64,000 nt of DNA from Cyclobacteriaceae bacterium (GTDB taxonomy: Bacteria; Bacteroidota; Bacteroidia; Cytophagales; Cyclobacteriaceae). This document shows positions 35,201 through 43,240 of the stretch, piece by piece (the first letter of the stretch is position 1; each line of letters opens with the position of its first letter). Location of the stretch: the NCBI GenBank assembly GCA_016786495.1, contig JAEUUJ010000050.1, forward strand, positions 62,001-126,000. The letters are read 5' to 3'. The notes under the pieces are model-generated. The model was not told the DNA's origin. It did no database searches and was given only the letters and a program-made list of their open reading frames with translations. The position numbers were made by a program, and so were the translations under genes.

Positions 35201-35406
35201 GGCAGTACGCCGCAATAAATGAATGAAGATTTACCGCTACCGCTGGGTCCGATAACACCTACGAACCGGCTTTTCGAAAGCTTGAGAAGAACCTCATCGC
35301 TTTGTCCTTCGCGCCCGAAGAACAAGTGGCTCTCTTCAATTTTAAACGGACGTAACCCGGGGAAGGGGTTTAAGGTCGATACCTTTTCGTCAACTTGCTG
35401 TGCCAT
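32224..35406 (-). CDS. nSTAND1-type NTPase with membrane anchor, coiled coil and WD40 propeller
   Basis: A 1060-residue signal-transduction ATPase. The N-terminus NPFPGLRPFKIEESHLFFGRE is the nSTAND1 entry motif; Walker A is GPSGSGKSS (about 53-61), Walker B is YLILVDQFEEL (about 155), followed by the STAND helical and winged-helix parts (to about 480). A basic stretch KRKLQRARR precedes one membrane helix (about 498-520). Then comes a Lys/Glu/Ala coiled coil (about 520-640) and seven WD40 blades (about 698-1040; GGSDGKIIKW, GEDGILYIWD, SKDKSVRLWN). The positive-inside rule puts the NTPase in the cytoplasm and the WD40 propeller in the periplasm. It is 4 nt after the TIR-like gene. Confidence 0.85.
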   Translation of the reverse strand: MAQQVDEKVSTLNPFPGLRPFKIEESHLFFGREGQSDEVLLKLSKSRFVGVIGPSGSGKSSFIYCGVLPILYGGFLTDASPNWEVVVTRPGAGPIDNLAESLLKNNKEYLDADPEEKKIKRTIFSTLLRSSSLGLVEAVEQSRRSGDVNYLILVDQFEELFRFKDSTDPNSVNETLAFVNLLIEAINYPDSPIYVAITMRSDFIGDCAQFPELTRKINDSHYLIPQLTREQKRRAIEGPVAVGGAKITPRLVQQLLNDLGDNPDQLPILQHALMRTWSYWSLYRDYEEEQVDLKHYEAIGTMAEALSMHANEAFDELTDDQKRICEILFKAITEKRGENFGIRRPTRLNEIAAIADCSEEEVTEVIEKFREPGRSLLTPAFGTPISSKSMVDISHESLMRIWVRLKNWVDDEAEAVQMYIRLAEAASMYQVGKAGLWRPPDLQLALNWQAKHKPTLVWGQRYHPAFERTLVFLEYSKKEFETEQRIKELEQKRKLQRARRTALVLATATIISILFLIYAFVQKLEADRNFKLAEERRVESDKLRVEADKQRIAAVAAKEEADRQRIAAVAAKEEADRQKQLAILSEAEAKKQEAEALKQKGFAEQNAKIAKSNELQAKENERQANIARADATRRSYLSQAKAMALKSKELSSEPELQSLLAQQAYQFNTKYEGEEYDDDIYNGLLAALRTRDHGLTKSLIGHELGAARALITLAKDDNIYSGGSDGKIIKWKHVNGQWPAEVLVDKLGNPNYQVYSMDVNPSETVLVAAGLYTPDEQNNFINVYDLKNVSTPKKVYGFTNSIENVHFTPDGKGVYVRDNAGRSIKYSDLNTAKEVIKPPVKINSIDLSYDGRKLAGAGEDGILYIWDITNNYAVTQINLRTRANTHLTAVAWHPKAEQLITGDTDGLLRIVSTVSNTVIKNLPGHEGPIEQIKYNHGASFFASASKDKSVRLWNLLKLNVQPIQLKGHGDWVWAIAFTPNDEQLMVGLQSARQVIKRSATEDRIFTANEESIWAYPTKINTMANILCAEFIKRNMTDEEWITHVGKLDEMPKEKTCSNIK

Positions 35407-35410
35407 AATG

Positions 35411-36853
35411 TTACGCGTTAAATTCTGCTAATAAAGACTTAATCGATTTTTCTGAATCGCGGAGATCGCTTTCCACGATCCGTACGTTCTGATTTTTAAA
35501 TGCATCGAGGTTAATGGCTGCACCGGGTGTGGTGAATACCGCCTTTCCTTTGATTGGTTTTTTTCTTCCAAAGCCGGGAGCTTTCAACAGGTCGAGCACT
35601 TTCATGCGTACCCACTGATCGTTCACTTTGCCTTTGTAGATGATCGCTGCATCGAAGTTTCTGAGGTTCTCAATATGCTTCTGACGCAAGTCGAGCAGTT
35701 CACCTTCAAATTCAGGAATCAATACGTTGTAACCTGCTTTTTGAATCGCTTCAATCAGTGGTTTCACATCGTTGTGATCCACGCGGTCGTGTACCAGGTA
35801 AATCGATTTGCCACCGGTGTCTTCCAATACACGTTTTTCGTGCGTATCGAGAAGTTCTTCCCGAACAATATTCTTGAAATCTTCCAGTGGTGTCTGTAAA
35901 ATTTCAGCGCCTTCCTGGGCATCGGTATCGCGCTTGATGTTATCGATGAATGCCTTCTGACGTTCGCTTGCGTTGTTGAGGGTGGGAGAGATCCAAATGA
36001 GGCGTGAGAACTGATCTTTTCCAACCTTCTGACTTTTCTCTGCGGCAAACTTGTTTTGCAGATCAACAATCGAGCGATCCGCACCATCCGGAATTTCACC
36101 GTATGCACTTCCGATCAGGTGAATGGAGAGACTTGCATCTTCAATGTCTCTGCGTACAATTTTTTCGAGATCGCTCGCAAAGCCAGGCAGCGTTTGATTC
36201 GGCAGTACGATGTATCCATGCCGCTGAAGCTCGCGCTTGATAATGTTCCGCTGAACAGAAAGATCATGTCCTGTTTCCGCGAGGTAAATCGTTTTACGCT
36301 TGTAAATGTTCTTAACCTCGGATTTCGATGCGCCATCCCGGAGCAGCACCAGCGTGTCGAAAATATCGTATGCCAGATCGACCATCTTCATCCAGTACTG
36401 GCGTTCCGCTTCGTTGCTGAAGTAGTCGGCATATTCGCGTACCTCGCCCGATTCAGTATCGAGTTGGTACATCTCGTACCCAATCAGTTCGCGCAGGCGC
36501 GGAGGTTGTTCCATGACTGACAGCGGAGCTTTGAAAACCTTGAACACGCGATTGCGCGTTTTACCGGAAGCTTCCGTGGCTTTGAAAAATGCTTCGAGGT
36601 TATCAAGCGATTGTCCTGACTTGATGAAATCCTGCGACAGCAACGTCACCGCCACTGCAGCATTGTCGAGTTTGGGCGAAGCCATGTTATCGAACTCACT
36701 CTTGAGCAGGATTCTTGGTTTCTCGCCCAGAACCTGCGTGAGCATAAGCTCCAGAAAACGCTTGAACTGAGTTACCCAACCGGCTTGTCCGCCCGGGGCT
36801 TTTTCATTGTCGCGGTCAGCAAATAATACAAGTACGTCTACTTCAAAATTCAT
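35411..36853 (-). CDS. Protein of three TIR-like (Rossmann-type) domains
   Basis: A 480-residue cytoplasmic protein with three similar alpha/beta units: about residues 4-140 (VDVLVLFADRDN start, then AVAVTLLSQDFIKSG), about 187-330 (KTIYLAETGHDLSVQRNIIKREL start, then LSIHLIGSAYGE) and about 345-480 (KSIYLVHDRVDHNDVKPLIEAI start, then FDAAIIYKGKVND). Each has a first strand, a helix carrying a partner site and a third strand ending in a Ser or Gly, as in TIR and TIR-like domains. The catalytic WCxxE motif of TIR NADases is not seen in any unit; unit 1 keeps only LSxDFxxS. It is more likely a binding/adaptor protein than an NADase. It lies 11 nt after the transporter-fold gene and 4 nt before the STAND gene. 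Confidence 0.65.
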   Translation of the reverse strand: MNFEVDVLVLFADRDNEKAPGGQAGWVTQFKRFLELMLTQVLGEKPRILLKSEFDNMASPKLDNAAVAVTLLSQDFIKSGQSLDNLEAFFKATEASGKTRNRVFKVFKAPLSVMEQPPRLRELIGYEMYQLDTESGEVREYADYFSNEAERQYWMKMVDLAYDIFDTLVLLRDGASKSEVKNIYKRKTIYLAETGHDLSVQRNIIKRELQRHGYIVLPNQTLPGFASDLEKIVRRDIEDASLSIHLIGSAYGEIPDGADRSIVDLQNKFAAEKSQKVGKDQFSRLIWISPTLNNASERQKAFIDNIKRDTDAQEGAEILQTPLEDFKNIVREELLDTHEKRVLEDTGGKSIYLVHDRVDHNDVKPLIEAIQKAGYNVLIPEFEGELLDLRQKHIENLRNFDAAIIYKGKVNDQWVRMKVLDLLKAPGFGRKKPIKGKAVFTTPGAAINLDAFKNQNVRIVESDLRDSEKSIKSLLAEFNA

Positions 36854-36864
36854 TCTTTCTAGGG

Positions 36865-39800
36865 TTATAGTTCAGTGGTCAGCACGTTTGCTTTCGCCTG
36901 GGTGCTGGTAATATTCTTAATAAGTCCTTCAACAAGTTCGTGATGGTTGGCCATCACGAAATAGAAATCGGCCAGATTGATTTTAAATACAATCGACCGT
37001 TGGGTAGCCTCAATGCTCTTGGCCGGTACGGCCAGACCATTCTGGAAAATGTCGCCATATACACTGCCGGCCTTAAGCGATTTGATTACGGTAGCATCAT
37101 CTTTCAGGATAATTTCTCCGAGTGCTACGATAATGATTGGCATACCTTGTTCTTTTGCATCGAAGGTTAGTTTTTGACCTTCATTCAGATCGATCGGTGA
37201 AATCTTGTCGAACAAGTCGGCCAGCAACACACCGTTGATGTTTTTGAACTCGGGAAGCTGCTTGAGGAACAGCACCATTTCAATACCGAGGAAGAAACCA
37301 TCATCCAGGCCGTCCAGCAGTTGGTTATTCTCGATGGATGAATCGAGGAATTTTTTGTCGCGCACCGGCAGACGTTCGGAGATAACTTTATAGAAGTTTT
37401 TGTCTTTGTTATAGATCACCCATGCGGCAGTTTCCTGAAGCATTTTGTCCTGGTTGAACATCTGTGCGATCAAACCACGGCTCACGCGGAAATCTTTCAG
37501 GTAAGCCGATACGTACACCGCACATACTTTCGTCCAGCGGTTGTTCATGTTGAAGTCACGGTTCAGGATATAGTTGATTACCTGAATCGGATTGTAGCTT
37601 TCGCGCGGGAAATAAATCTGCAGCTGCTCAAGCTTCTGTTCTACCGGAATGTCATCGAAGAGCGGGAACAACTTCGGCTTAAGATCTTTCTCTACGAACA
37701 AATCCATCAATTCAAGCGCGTAGGCCACACCGTTCGGATCTCCCGATTCAATGTTCTCCCGCACCAGCTGCACGGCTTCCGGATCGTACAAAATCGAAAG
37801 CAACATGGTGATGTGATCGAAGTTCGAACGAATCTCTTCCCGGATCGCATCGCGCAGCAATGCATATTCCGCTTCGTCCGGCAACTCGCTGAGGGCAGCT
37901 AGGTTCCAGATGGTTTTGCCAAGTTCGGTTTCCAGGAGTTCTGTCACTTCCTGTGCCTGACGACCGGTTGCCCGGTAGTTGATGTATCGCAAGGAATACA
38001 GAATCTGCTTTACGATACGTTTATCCGGATAATCGGCTTTCTTCCAGAGAAGCGCGAGGGCGTCATCGCCACCGATACGGCCCATGATCTGAACAATGCG
38101 AAGCATGACCAGATCGGTTTGACCCGATTTGTGAAAGGATGCCTCCAATACAGGCAATGCAGCGGGACCGGCTTCAATCAGCGCAGCTGCTGCATCGTGA
38201 CCATACGTAGGCGAGGAGAGAAGTTCCACTAATACCGACCAGGTTTCCGGCCGTTTTACTTTACGCGCGGTAATCAGCGCTTCGTGACGAACGTGTACGC
38301 TTACGTCACGCAATAATTCCAGCAGAATAAAGATGGTACGCTGGCTGATGAGTTTACGCAAAAGTTTTGCGGCAAGAATACGATCGGCCGGTTTTACAGA
38401 CTTGCTGAGTTTCATCAGCTTGTCGGGCGAAATCGACAGCAAGTCACTGTCTTCGGCTTCACCTTGTGCGCTTTTCGCCAGATTACGGATCTCCGGATTT
38501 TTGATGGTTTCTTTGTCGATTCCCAGCTCCTGAATCTTCTCAACGGCAAACGATTTTACTTTTGTGTACTCGCTTTCGGTAAGACGGATCACCGCGTTTT
38601 CAAAAAGTGTTGGTTCCAGTTTCTCCATCAGCTTCAGGCCGTAGATCACCTTATCTTCGGCTGTGCTGTTGATTTCTTTTTCAAGCACTTTGTCGACTGT
38701 GTATTCGCGGTCGATTTTGTGATCGACTTTGGCTTTATTCTTAATGAGTGTTGTTTGCAGTGTTTCGCGGTAGATTCCGTACAGCTTGCCTGCAACAAAG
38801 TACCAGGCCACAATCAACGGGATGGCAAACACGGTCATGTAGATCAAATCGACCAGATTAAATTTTTGGATCCCCAGGATTAATGCACCCGCTACGAGCG
38901 TGGCAAAACCCGTAACCACACCTTCCAGCTTGGTTTGCACATCAATCTTGATATTGGTTTCAATCGGGAGCAGGTAGAGCTTGAACGAAGGTTCGTCAAG
39001 TGATTCTTTTACCGACAACACAAACAGCTTGCTCATCGCGATCATGATAAAGAATATGATAAACGATGAACTGGCGGTGGTGTAACCGAATGAAAGACCG
39101 ATGGTAAGGGCAACTATGGTAAAAATGCCAATCAGGATGGGGTTAACCAGTACTGAAGTTTTCAAACCGTAGTCAGCAATCACGCGGTCGGCTGCGAATG
39201 TTTGGAACAAAAAGCTGAAGATCACAACCGTTGCCTCAAAGTATGAAAGGAACTTGGGCAGGGCACCCGGCTTGTCGCGGAAGAATTCGGTTGACGCATT
39301 CAGAAACGAATAATCCACGAATGTCAGCGCCACCATCGAAGCGATGATGAAGAGCGACAAAAACAATACGTATTTGTTTTTAAAGAATGAAACGGTGGAA
39401 AGTTTTTGGTTGAACTGCTTTTCGCTTTTCAGCGACCAGCTCTCATCCGCAAAACGGCTGGAGAGAACAATAAACAGGATCGTAAAAATGATGATACCGA
39501 ACAGACTGATTGTGAACAGATCTTTTACCCCGATATAGTCAAGCAAGATCGGAATGGTGAAGAAGGAGATCAACGAGGCAAGCAACGCACCCTGGTCAAC
39601 ACTTCCCAACAAGCGTTTCGACTGCTTTACGTTAAAGAGACGGTTAAACGTTCCCCAGAAAACCAGCAAAACAACAAGCGTAAAGGGCGCGATCTGGGCG
39701 TAAGAGAAGAACCGGAGATAGAGGTCATCCATCGCTACATATTCATGGCCAAACTCAATGAAGGCGGCAATAATCGTGATGGTGATTAAGCTCAGGATGG

Positions 39801-40056
39801 CCAGCAGGCGAAACGGGATGCGGTTTTGAAGGAAATTGTACGTGAGGGTCGCAAAGAGGCCGAAAATTCCCGATAATACGAAAGCTTCCGGTAACCTTTG
39901 GCTTCCATTGTGAATGCCCAGAAACTGGGTTTGTGCGGCTACGCTAAACGTTGCCAGAAAGGCTCCCATGAAGAAGCTCATAATCAGCAACAACCCTACG
40001 CGACCGGTCTCGCCCTCCTCAACAGAGAAGACCTTTTTGAGTAGACTTTCTTTCAT
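36865..40056 (-). CDS. Transporter-fold (Npt/MFS-like) membrane protein fused to HEAT repeats and a cyclic-nucleotide-binding-like domain
   Basis: 1063 residues. The first ~440 hold twelve hydrophobic segments arranged like the ATP:ADP antiporter (Npt1/Npt2) branch of the MFS superfamily. Residues ~490-860 are helical HEAT-like repeats (RILAAKLLRKLISQRTIFILLELL, VHVRHEALITARKV and similar). The last ~150 residues have the jelly-roll pattern of a cNMP-binding domain (LKAGSVYGDIF, then TQRSIVFKINLADFYFVMANH), but the phosphate-binding Glu and Arg of active domains are not both present, so nucleotide binding is doubtful. It is the first gene of the six-gene operon, 95 nt downstream of a 19-bp palindrome. 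A pure transport role is unlikely; a membrane receptor role is inference. Confidence 0.8.
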   Translation of the reverse strand: MKESLLKKVFSVEEGETGRVGLLLIMSFFMGAFLATFSVAAQTQFLGIHNGSQRLPEAFVLSGIFGLFATLTYNFLQNRIPFRLLAILSLITITIIAAFIEFGHEYVAMDDLYLRFFSYAQIAPFTLVVLLVFWGTFNRLFNVKQSKRLLGSVDQGALLASLISFFTIPILLDYIGVKDLFTISLFGIIIFTILFIVLSSRFADESWSLKSEKQFNQKLSTVSFFKNKYVLFLSLFIIASMVALTFVDYSFLNASTEFFRDKPGALPKFLSYFEATVVIFSFLFQTFAADRVIADYGLKTSVLVNPILIGIFTIVALTIGLSFGYTTASSSFIIFFIMIAMSKLFVLSVKESLDEPSFKLYLLPIETNIKIDVQTKLEGVVTGFATLVAGALILGIQKFNLVDLIYMTVFAIPLIVAWYFVAGKLYGIYRETLQTTLIKNKAKVDHKIDREYTVDKVLEKEINSTAEDKVIYGLKLMEKLEPTLFENAVIRLTESEYTKVKSFAVEKIQELGIDKETIKNPEIRNLAKSAQGEAEDSDLLSISPDKLMKLSKSVKPADRILAAKLLRKLISQRTIFILLELLRDVSVHVRHEALITARKVKRPETWSVLVELLSSPTYGHDAAAALIEAGPAALPVLEASFHKSGQTDLVMLRIVQIMGRIGGDDALALLWKKADYPDKRIVKQILYSLRYINYRATGRQAQEVTELLETELGKTIWNLAALSELPDEAEYALLRDAIREEIRSNFDHITMLLSILYDPEAVQLVRENIESGDPNGVAYALELMDLFVEKDLKPKLFPLFDDIPVEQKLEQLQIYFPRESYNPIQVINYILNRDFNMNNRWTKVCAVYVSAYLKDFRVSRGLIAQMFNQDKMLQETAAWVIYNKDKNFYKVISERLPVRDKKFLDSSIENNQLLDGLDDGFFLGIEMVLFLKQLPEFKNINGVLLADLFDKISPIDLNEGQKLTFDAKEQGMPIIIVALGEIILKDDATVIKSLKAGSVYGDIFQNGLAVPAKSIEATQRSIVFKINLADFYFVMANHHELVEGLIKNITSTQAKANVLTTEL

Positions 40057-40150
40057 AGATTTTCGACAAATGCTTATAAAAATCGATATAATTAAAATTA
40101 TTTCCTACAGACGACAAAAAATTCACAATTAGCCATTTTATGACATCCTA

Positions 40151-40169
40151 ATTAAAGTGTTACTTTAAT
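40151..40169. promoter_or_regulatory. Perfect palindrome upstream of the six-gene operon
   Basis: ATTAAAGT-GTT-ACTTTAAT, two exact 8-bp arms around a 3-bp centre, 95 nt upstream of the first gene of the operon and about 160 nt downstream of the queA stop. The size and symmetry suit a dimeric repressor or activator. It is AT-rich, so chance is possible. The rest of the 275-nt gap (40057-40331) shows no gene and no clear TTTG/TAnnTTTG pair. Confidence 0.45.
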
Positions 40170-40331
40170 GTTAAACCGGTAAACTTCTAATTGATTTTTG
40201 ATTGCTCTTTGTCCGGCGTACCGACTACCGAAAATTTTTCAGCGCTATTTATTCCAATTCCGGTCAGGGTATAATTCCTGAGCAGGATTCACCAGAATTT
40301 GATACGTTTTTACCGGGTTAAAATAATGGAG

Positions 40332-41519
40332 TTAAGGCAGTAAAAGGGAGCTGTCGCCATAGCTCAGGAAGCGGTATCCCCGGCTCAGCGCCTCGGCATA
40401 CACCTCCCGCCAGCTTTCGCCAATGAAGGCGGCCACCAGCAGGATGAGGGTAGACCCTGGCTGGTGAAAATTGGTGATCAATCCGCGGCACAGCCGGAAC
40501 CGGTAGCCCGGGTAAATGAAGATCGAAGTCGTACCTGTAATGGAAGTCAGTTGCCGGGCGTCCATGTGGCGCAGCACGGCACGTAACGAATCGGCCGGGT
40601 TAACGGTCTCCGGGAGTTGGTAGGGATCCTGTTGTGAAACCGAAAAATCAGCATCCGGTTTCAATGTGAGCTTAACACCATACCAGTACAGGCTTTCCAG
40701 CGTACGCATGGAAGTAGTGCCTACCGGGATAATTTTCTGCTCGTGGCGGAGGAGGTTTTCAATGGTCTGACGCGTGATGGTTATTTGCTCATGATGCATC
40801 ACGTGATCAAGTGCGTTTTCAGCTTTTACCGGTTGAAAGGTTCCTGCACTCACATGCAACGTGAGAAAGTCGCGGGTGATGCCTTTTTTATCCAACGCAT
40901 CAAAAACGCGGTCGGTAAAGTGCAGGCCTGCGGTAGGCGCTGCAACCGCGCCCTCGTGATTGGAGTAAATGGTTTGATACCGAACGGCATCCTCTTTTTC
41001 TACCGAGCGCTTTATATAAGGAGGCAGGGGCGTGCTGCCGGCAGCAGTGATGATTTCAGAGAATGTCAGGTTTCCCGGCCAGGAAAACGATACGATCCCC
41101 TCCAACCGGTTTGATAGTGAAGCGGTTAACACAACTCCGTCAATATTCTTCGTTAACGTCTGGGTAGCTTTCCAGCGTTTTAGGTTTCCGATCGCGCACC
41201 GCCACGCACACTTATTTTTGGCGAGCATAGCCGAGGCGAGCAGCGTATCGGGTGCAACCGGATTCAATAAAAACACTTCGATATCCGCCCCGGATTCTTT
41301 TTGAAAATGAAGTCGTGCGGGAATGACTTTTGTGTCGTTAAACACGAGCAGCGAATGGTCCGGAATAAAGTCGGCAAGACTTTTAAATTGACTGTGTTCA
41401 ATCGCTTTGCTTTTGTAAACGAGCAGTTTTGACTCATCGCGAATGGCCAGCGGCTGGTACGCAATTCGGTCGTCGGGCAGGTTGTATGTGTATTCCTGAA
41501 TATTGATAAATGACTGCAT
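40332..41519 (-). CDS. queA: S-adenosylmethionine:tRNA ribosyltransferase-isomerase (QueA)
   Basis: A 395-residue QueA, which transfers and isomerises the ribosyl part of SAM onto preQ1 in tRNA to give epoxyqueuosine. Family motifs are visible: LLVFNDTKVIPARLHF near residue 55, GAVAAPTAGLHFTDRVFDAL near 190, VGTTSMRTLES near 260 and the C-terminal LITNFHQPGSTLILLVAAF. It is a little longer than the usual 345-350 because of an insert near residue 290. On the minus strand just upstream, CAAAATTA at 41541-41548 (TAATTTTG) is a possible -7 element. Confidence 0.95.
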   Translation of the reverse strand: MQSFINIQEYTYNLPDDRIAYQPLAIRDESKLLVYKSKAIEHSQFKSLADFIPDHSLLVFNDTKVIPARLHFQKESGADIEVFLLNPVAPDTLLASAMLAKNKCAWRCAIGNLKRWKATQTLTKNIDGVVLTASLSNRLEGIVSFSWPGNLTFSEIITAAGSTPLPPYIKRSVEKEDAVRYQTIYSNHEGAVAAPTAGLHFTDRVFDALDKKGITRDFLTLHVSAGTFQPVKAENALDHVMHHEQITITRQTIENLLRHEQKIIPVGTTSMRTLESLYWYGVKLTLKPDADFSVSQQDPYQLPETVNPADSLRAVLRHMDARQLTSITGTTSIFIYPGYRFRLCRGLITNFHQPGSTLILLVAAFIGESWREVYAEALSRGYRFLSYGDSSLLLP

Positions 41520-41591
41520 CGGTTATCCTCAAAAGGCAGGCAAAATTAACCCGGAAAATTATTATTTAATTTGGCGCTAGTTTACTGCTGT

Positions 41592-42671
41592 ATGGCATTA
41601 CGCGCGTCCATTTCTAAAAAGGTATTTGACTTCAATTTTACCGCCCGCACCTCCCGTGGCAGGATGAAAAACCGTGTAAGCTGGTTTATCAAGCTTTGGG
41701 ATGATCGTGATCCGGCTGTTTTCGGGCTGGGAGAGTGCGCTCCGTTACCGGGATTGAGTATTGACGATAAGCCTGATTATGAGGAAGTTCTGAACGGAGT
41801 GGCAGCAAAGGCAGATATGCTCAAGTTGACGTCTTCCGCTCTTTTGCAGGACTCCGCCAGCCTCGTTCCCGAAGGCTACCCCTCAATCATTTTTGGATTG
41901 GAAACTGCGTTGCTGGACCTCAAAAACGGGGGCAGGCGGGTGATTTTTGATAACGGCTTTCTTGCCTCGACTCCAATTCCCATCAATGGTCTGGTGTGGA
42001 TGGGCGACCTGGACGAAATGCTTCAGCAGGCGTCTATTAAAATCGAGGAGGGGTTTCGGTGCATTAAAATTAAAGTAGGCGGATTGAACTTTGAGAAAGA
42101 GTGCGACATCCTGAATTACATTCGAAAGAAATACTTCCGGGAAGACATCACGCTGCGCCTGGATGCCAACGGAGCGTTTAAAACGGAGGAAGCGTTGTAT
42201 AAACTCTACGATCTTTCTCGGTACAAGATTCATTCCATTGAACAACCGATTAAGCCTCGGCAATCCGAGCTTGAAGAACTCTGTCGCAAATCTCCGATTC
42301 CGATTGCCCTTGACGAAGAACTGATTGGTATTCACTCCGCGGAAGCGAAGAAAGAATTATTGATGCGAACAAAGCCGCAGTACATTATCATCAAGCCGAG
42401 CTTACATGGCGGCATCCTTGGCACGCAGGAGTGGATTTCAATTGCCGAATCCATGAACATCGGTTGGTGGATAACATCCGCACTGGAGTCGAACATCGGA
42501 TTGAATGCGATTTGTCAGTTAACCGCAAATTATCCCGTTTCTATTCCGCAAGGATTGGGCACAGGAAAGTTGTACGACAACAACATCGAGTCACCGCTGG
42601 AAGTGAAGAAAGGGCAAATCTTTTATAATCCGAAACTCTCGTGGAACCTGGACGAATTCGCTGACGCCTGA
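41592..42671 (+). CDS. menC: Enolase-superfamily enzyme, probable o-succinylbenzoate synthase
   Basis: 359 residues from ATG 41592; the frame is open seven codons further to a TTG. It is of the muconate-lactonizing/dipeptide-epimerase subgroup. Catalytic residues are visible: KIKVGG (KxK), the metal ligands in RLDANGAF, SIEQPI and ALDEEL, and the second Lys in IIKPSLHGG. OSBS makes o-succinylbenzoate for menaquinone synthesis, which fits the menaquinone-using respiratory chain at the start of the window. L-Ala-D/L-Glu epimerases look alike and cannot be excluded, and no other men gene is beside it. It ends back to back with the next gene (TGA-TCA). Confidence 0.72.
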   Translation: MALRASISKKVFDFNFTARTSRGRMKNRVSWFIKLWDDRDPAVFGLGECAPLPGLSIDDKPDYEEVLNGVAAKADMLKLTSSALLQDSASLVPEGYPSIIFGLETALLDLKNGGRRVIFDNGFLASTPIPINGLVWMGDLDEMLQQASIKIEEGFRCIKIKVGGLNFEKECDILNYIRKKYFREDITLRLDANGAFKTEEALYKLYDLSRYKIHSIEQPIKPRQSELEELCRKSPIPIALDEELIGIHSAEAKKELLMRTKPQYIIIKPSLHGGILGTQEWISIAESMNIGWWITSALESNIGLNAICQLTANYPVSIPQGLGTGKLYDNNIESPLEVKKGQIFYNPKLSWNLDEFADA

Positions 42672-43166
42672 TCACTGCTTCCGTTTCACATATCCACCCT
42701 CAAACGCGCAGTTACTTTCGTGTAGCCGGCAAAGGTTAACTTCTTTAACATCAATTTTATTTTCGCTCAGCATGAGTGTAAACTGAAGCGGACATTCGTC
42801 TGCTTCATAAAAGCCTACATAATACGTTGGCTCGTGACTGATCATCAGAATATTTCCCTTCGCTTCTCCTTTGCAACCTGCCTGTGCTACCGAAAGAGTG
42901 AAGGCAAGGTCGTTGCCGTTTTCGGTGATCACAAGAATAGCCGAGAATCCTTTGGTTGTACTTTCATGATCATAGATGCCGGCAAACCGGTGATAGTCAT
43001 ATACCGCGTTATCGTCAGCCTGTTCATAAAAATCTGCTGAATCAAGTTCGACAGCCGAATCATCAGGTTTTTCGCTATTCTTTTTTTCAGAACACGCGAA
43101 AAATAAAACTGATGCAAACACCGCGTAAACAGGGAAAGAACTGTACAATTTTTTGATTATCAGCAT
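42672..43166 (-). CDS. Small lipoprotein of unknown function
   Basis: A 164-residue protein with a hydrophobic signal and lipobox VLFFAC (Cys about 25), then an acidic linker (SEKPDDSAVELDSAD) and a beta-rich domain holding four more Cys (about residues 106-160) in contexts such as QAGCKG, DECPLQF, NLCRLH and SNCAFEGGYV, which could form two disulfides in the periplasm. I do not recognise a family. It converges with the menC-like gene with directly abutting stop codons. Confidence 0.65.
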   Translation of the reverse strand: MLIIKKLYSSFPVYAVFASVLFFACSEKKNSEKPDDSAVELDSADFYEQADDNAVYDYHRFAGIYDHESTTKGFSAILVITENGNDLAFTLSVAQAGCKGEAKGNILMISHEPTYYVGFYEADECPLQFTLMLSENKIDVKEVNLCRLHESNCAFEGGYVKRKQ

Positions 43167-43240
43167 CTTGCAAGGTCGTTAATAGGGAAAAATACTAAAT
43201 CTCTGTCGCTAAAACGACATTTTAACGACACCTGATTTGC

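Noticed and set aside
35411-36853. Canonical TIR NADase defence effector (Thoeris-like)
   Set aside because: No catalytic Glu motif, three units in one protein, and no ThsA-like or other effector partner; described only as TIR-like.
36865-40056. Simple nucleotide transporter of the Npt type
   Set aside because: The HEAT and cNMP-like domains make up more than half the protein and its operon partners are signalling proteins.
40057-40331. Consensus promoter for the six-gene operon
   Set aside because: No TTTG/TAnnTTTG pair with proper spacing was found; only the palindrome is reported.
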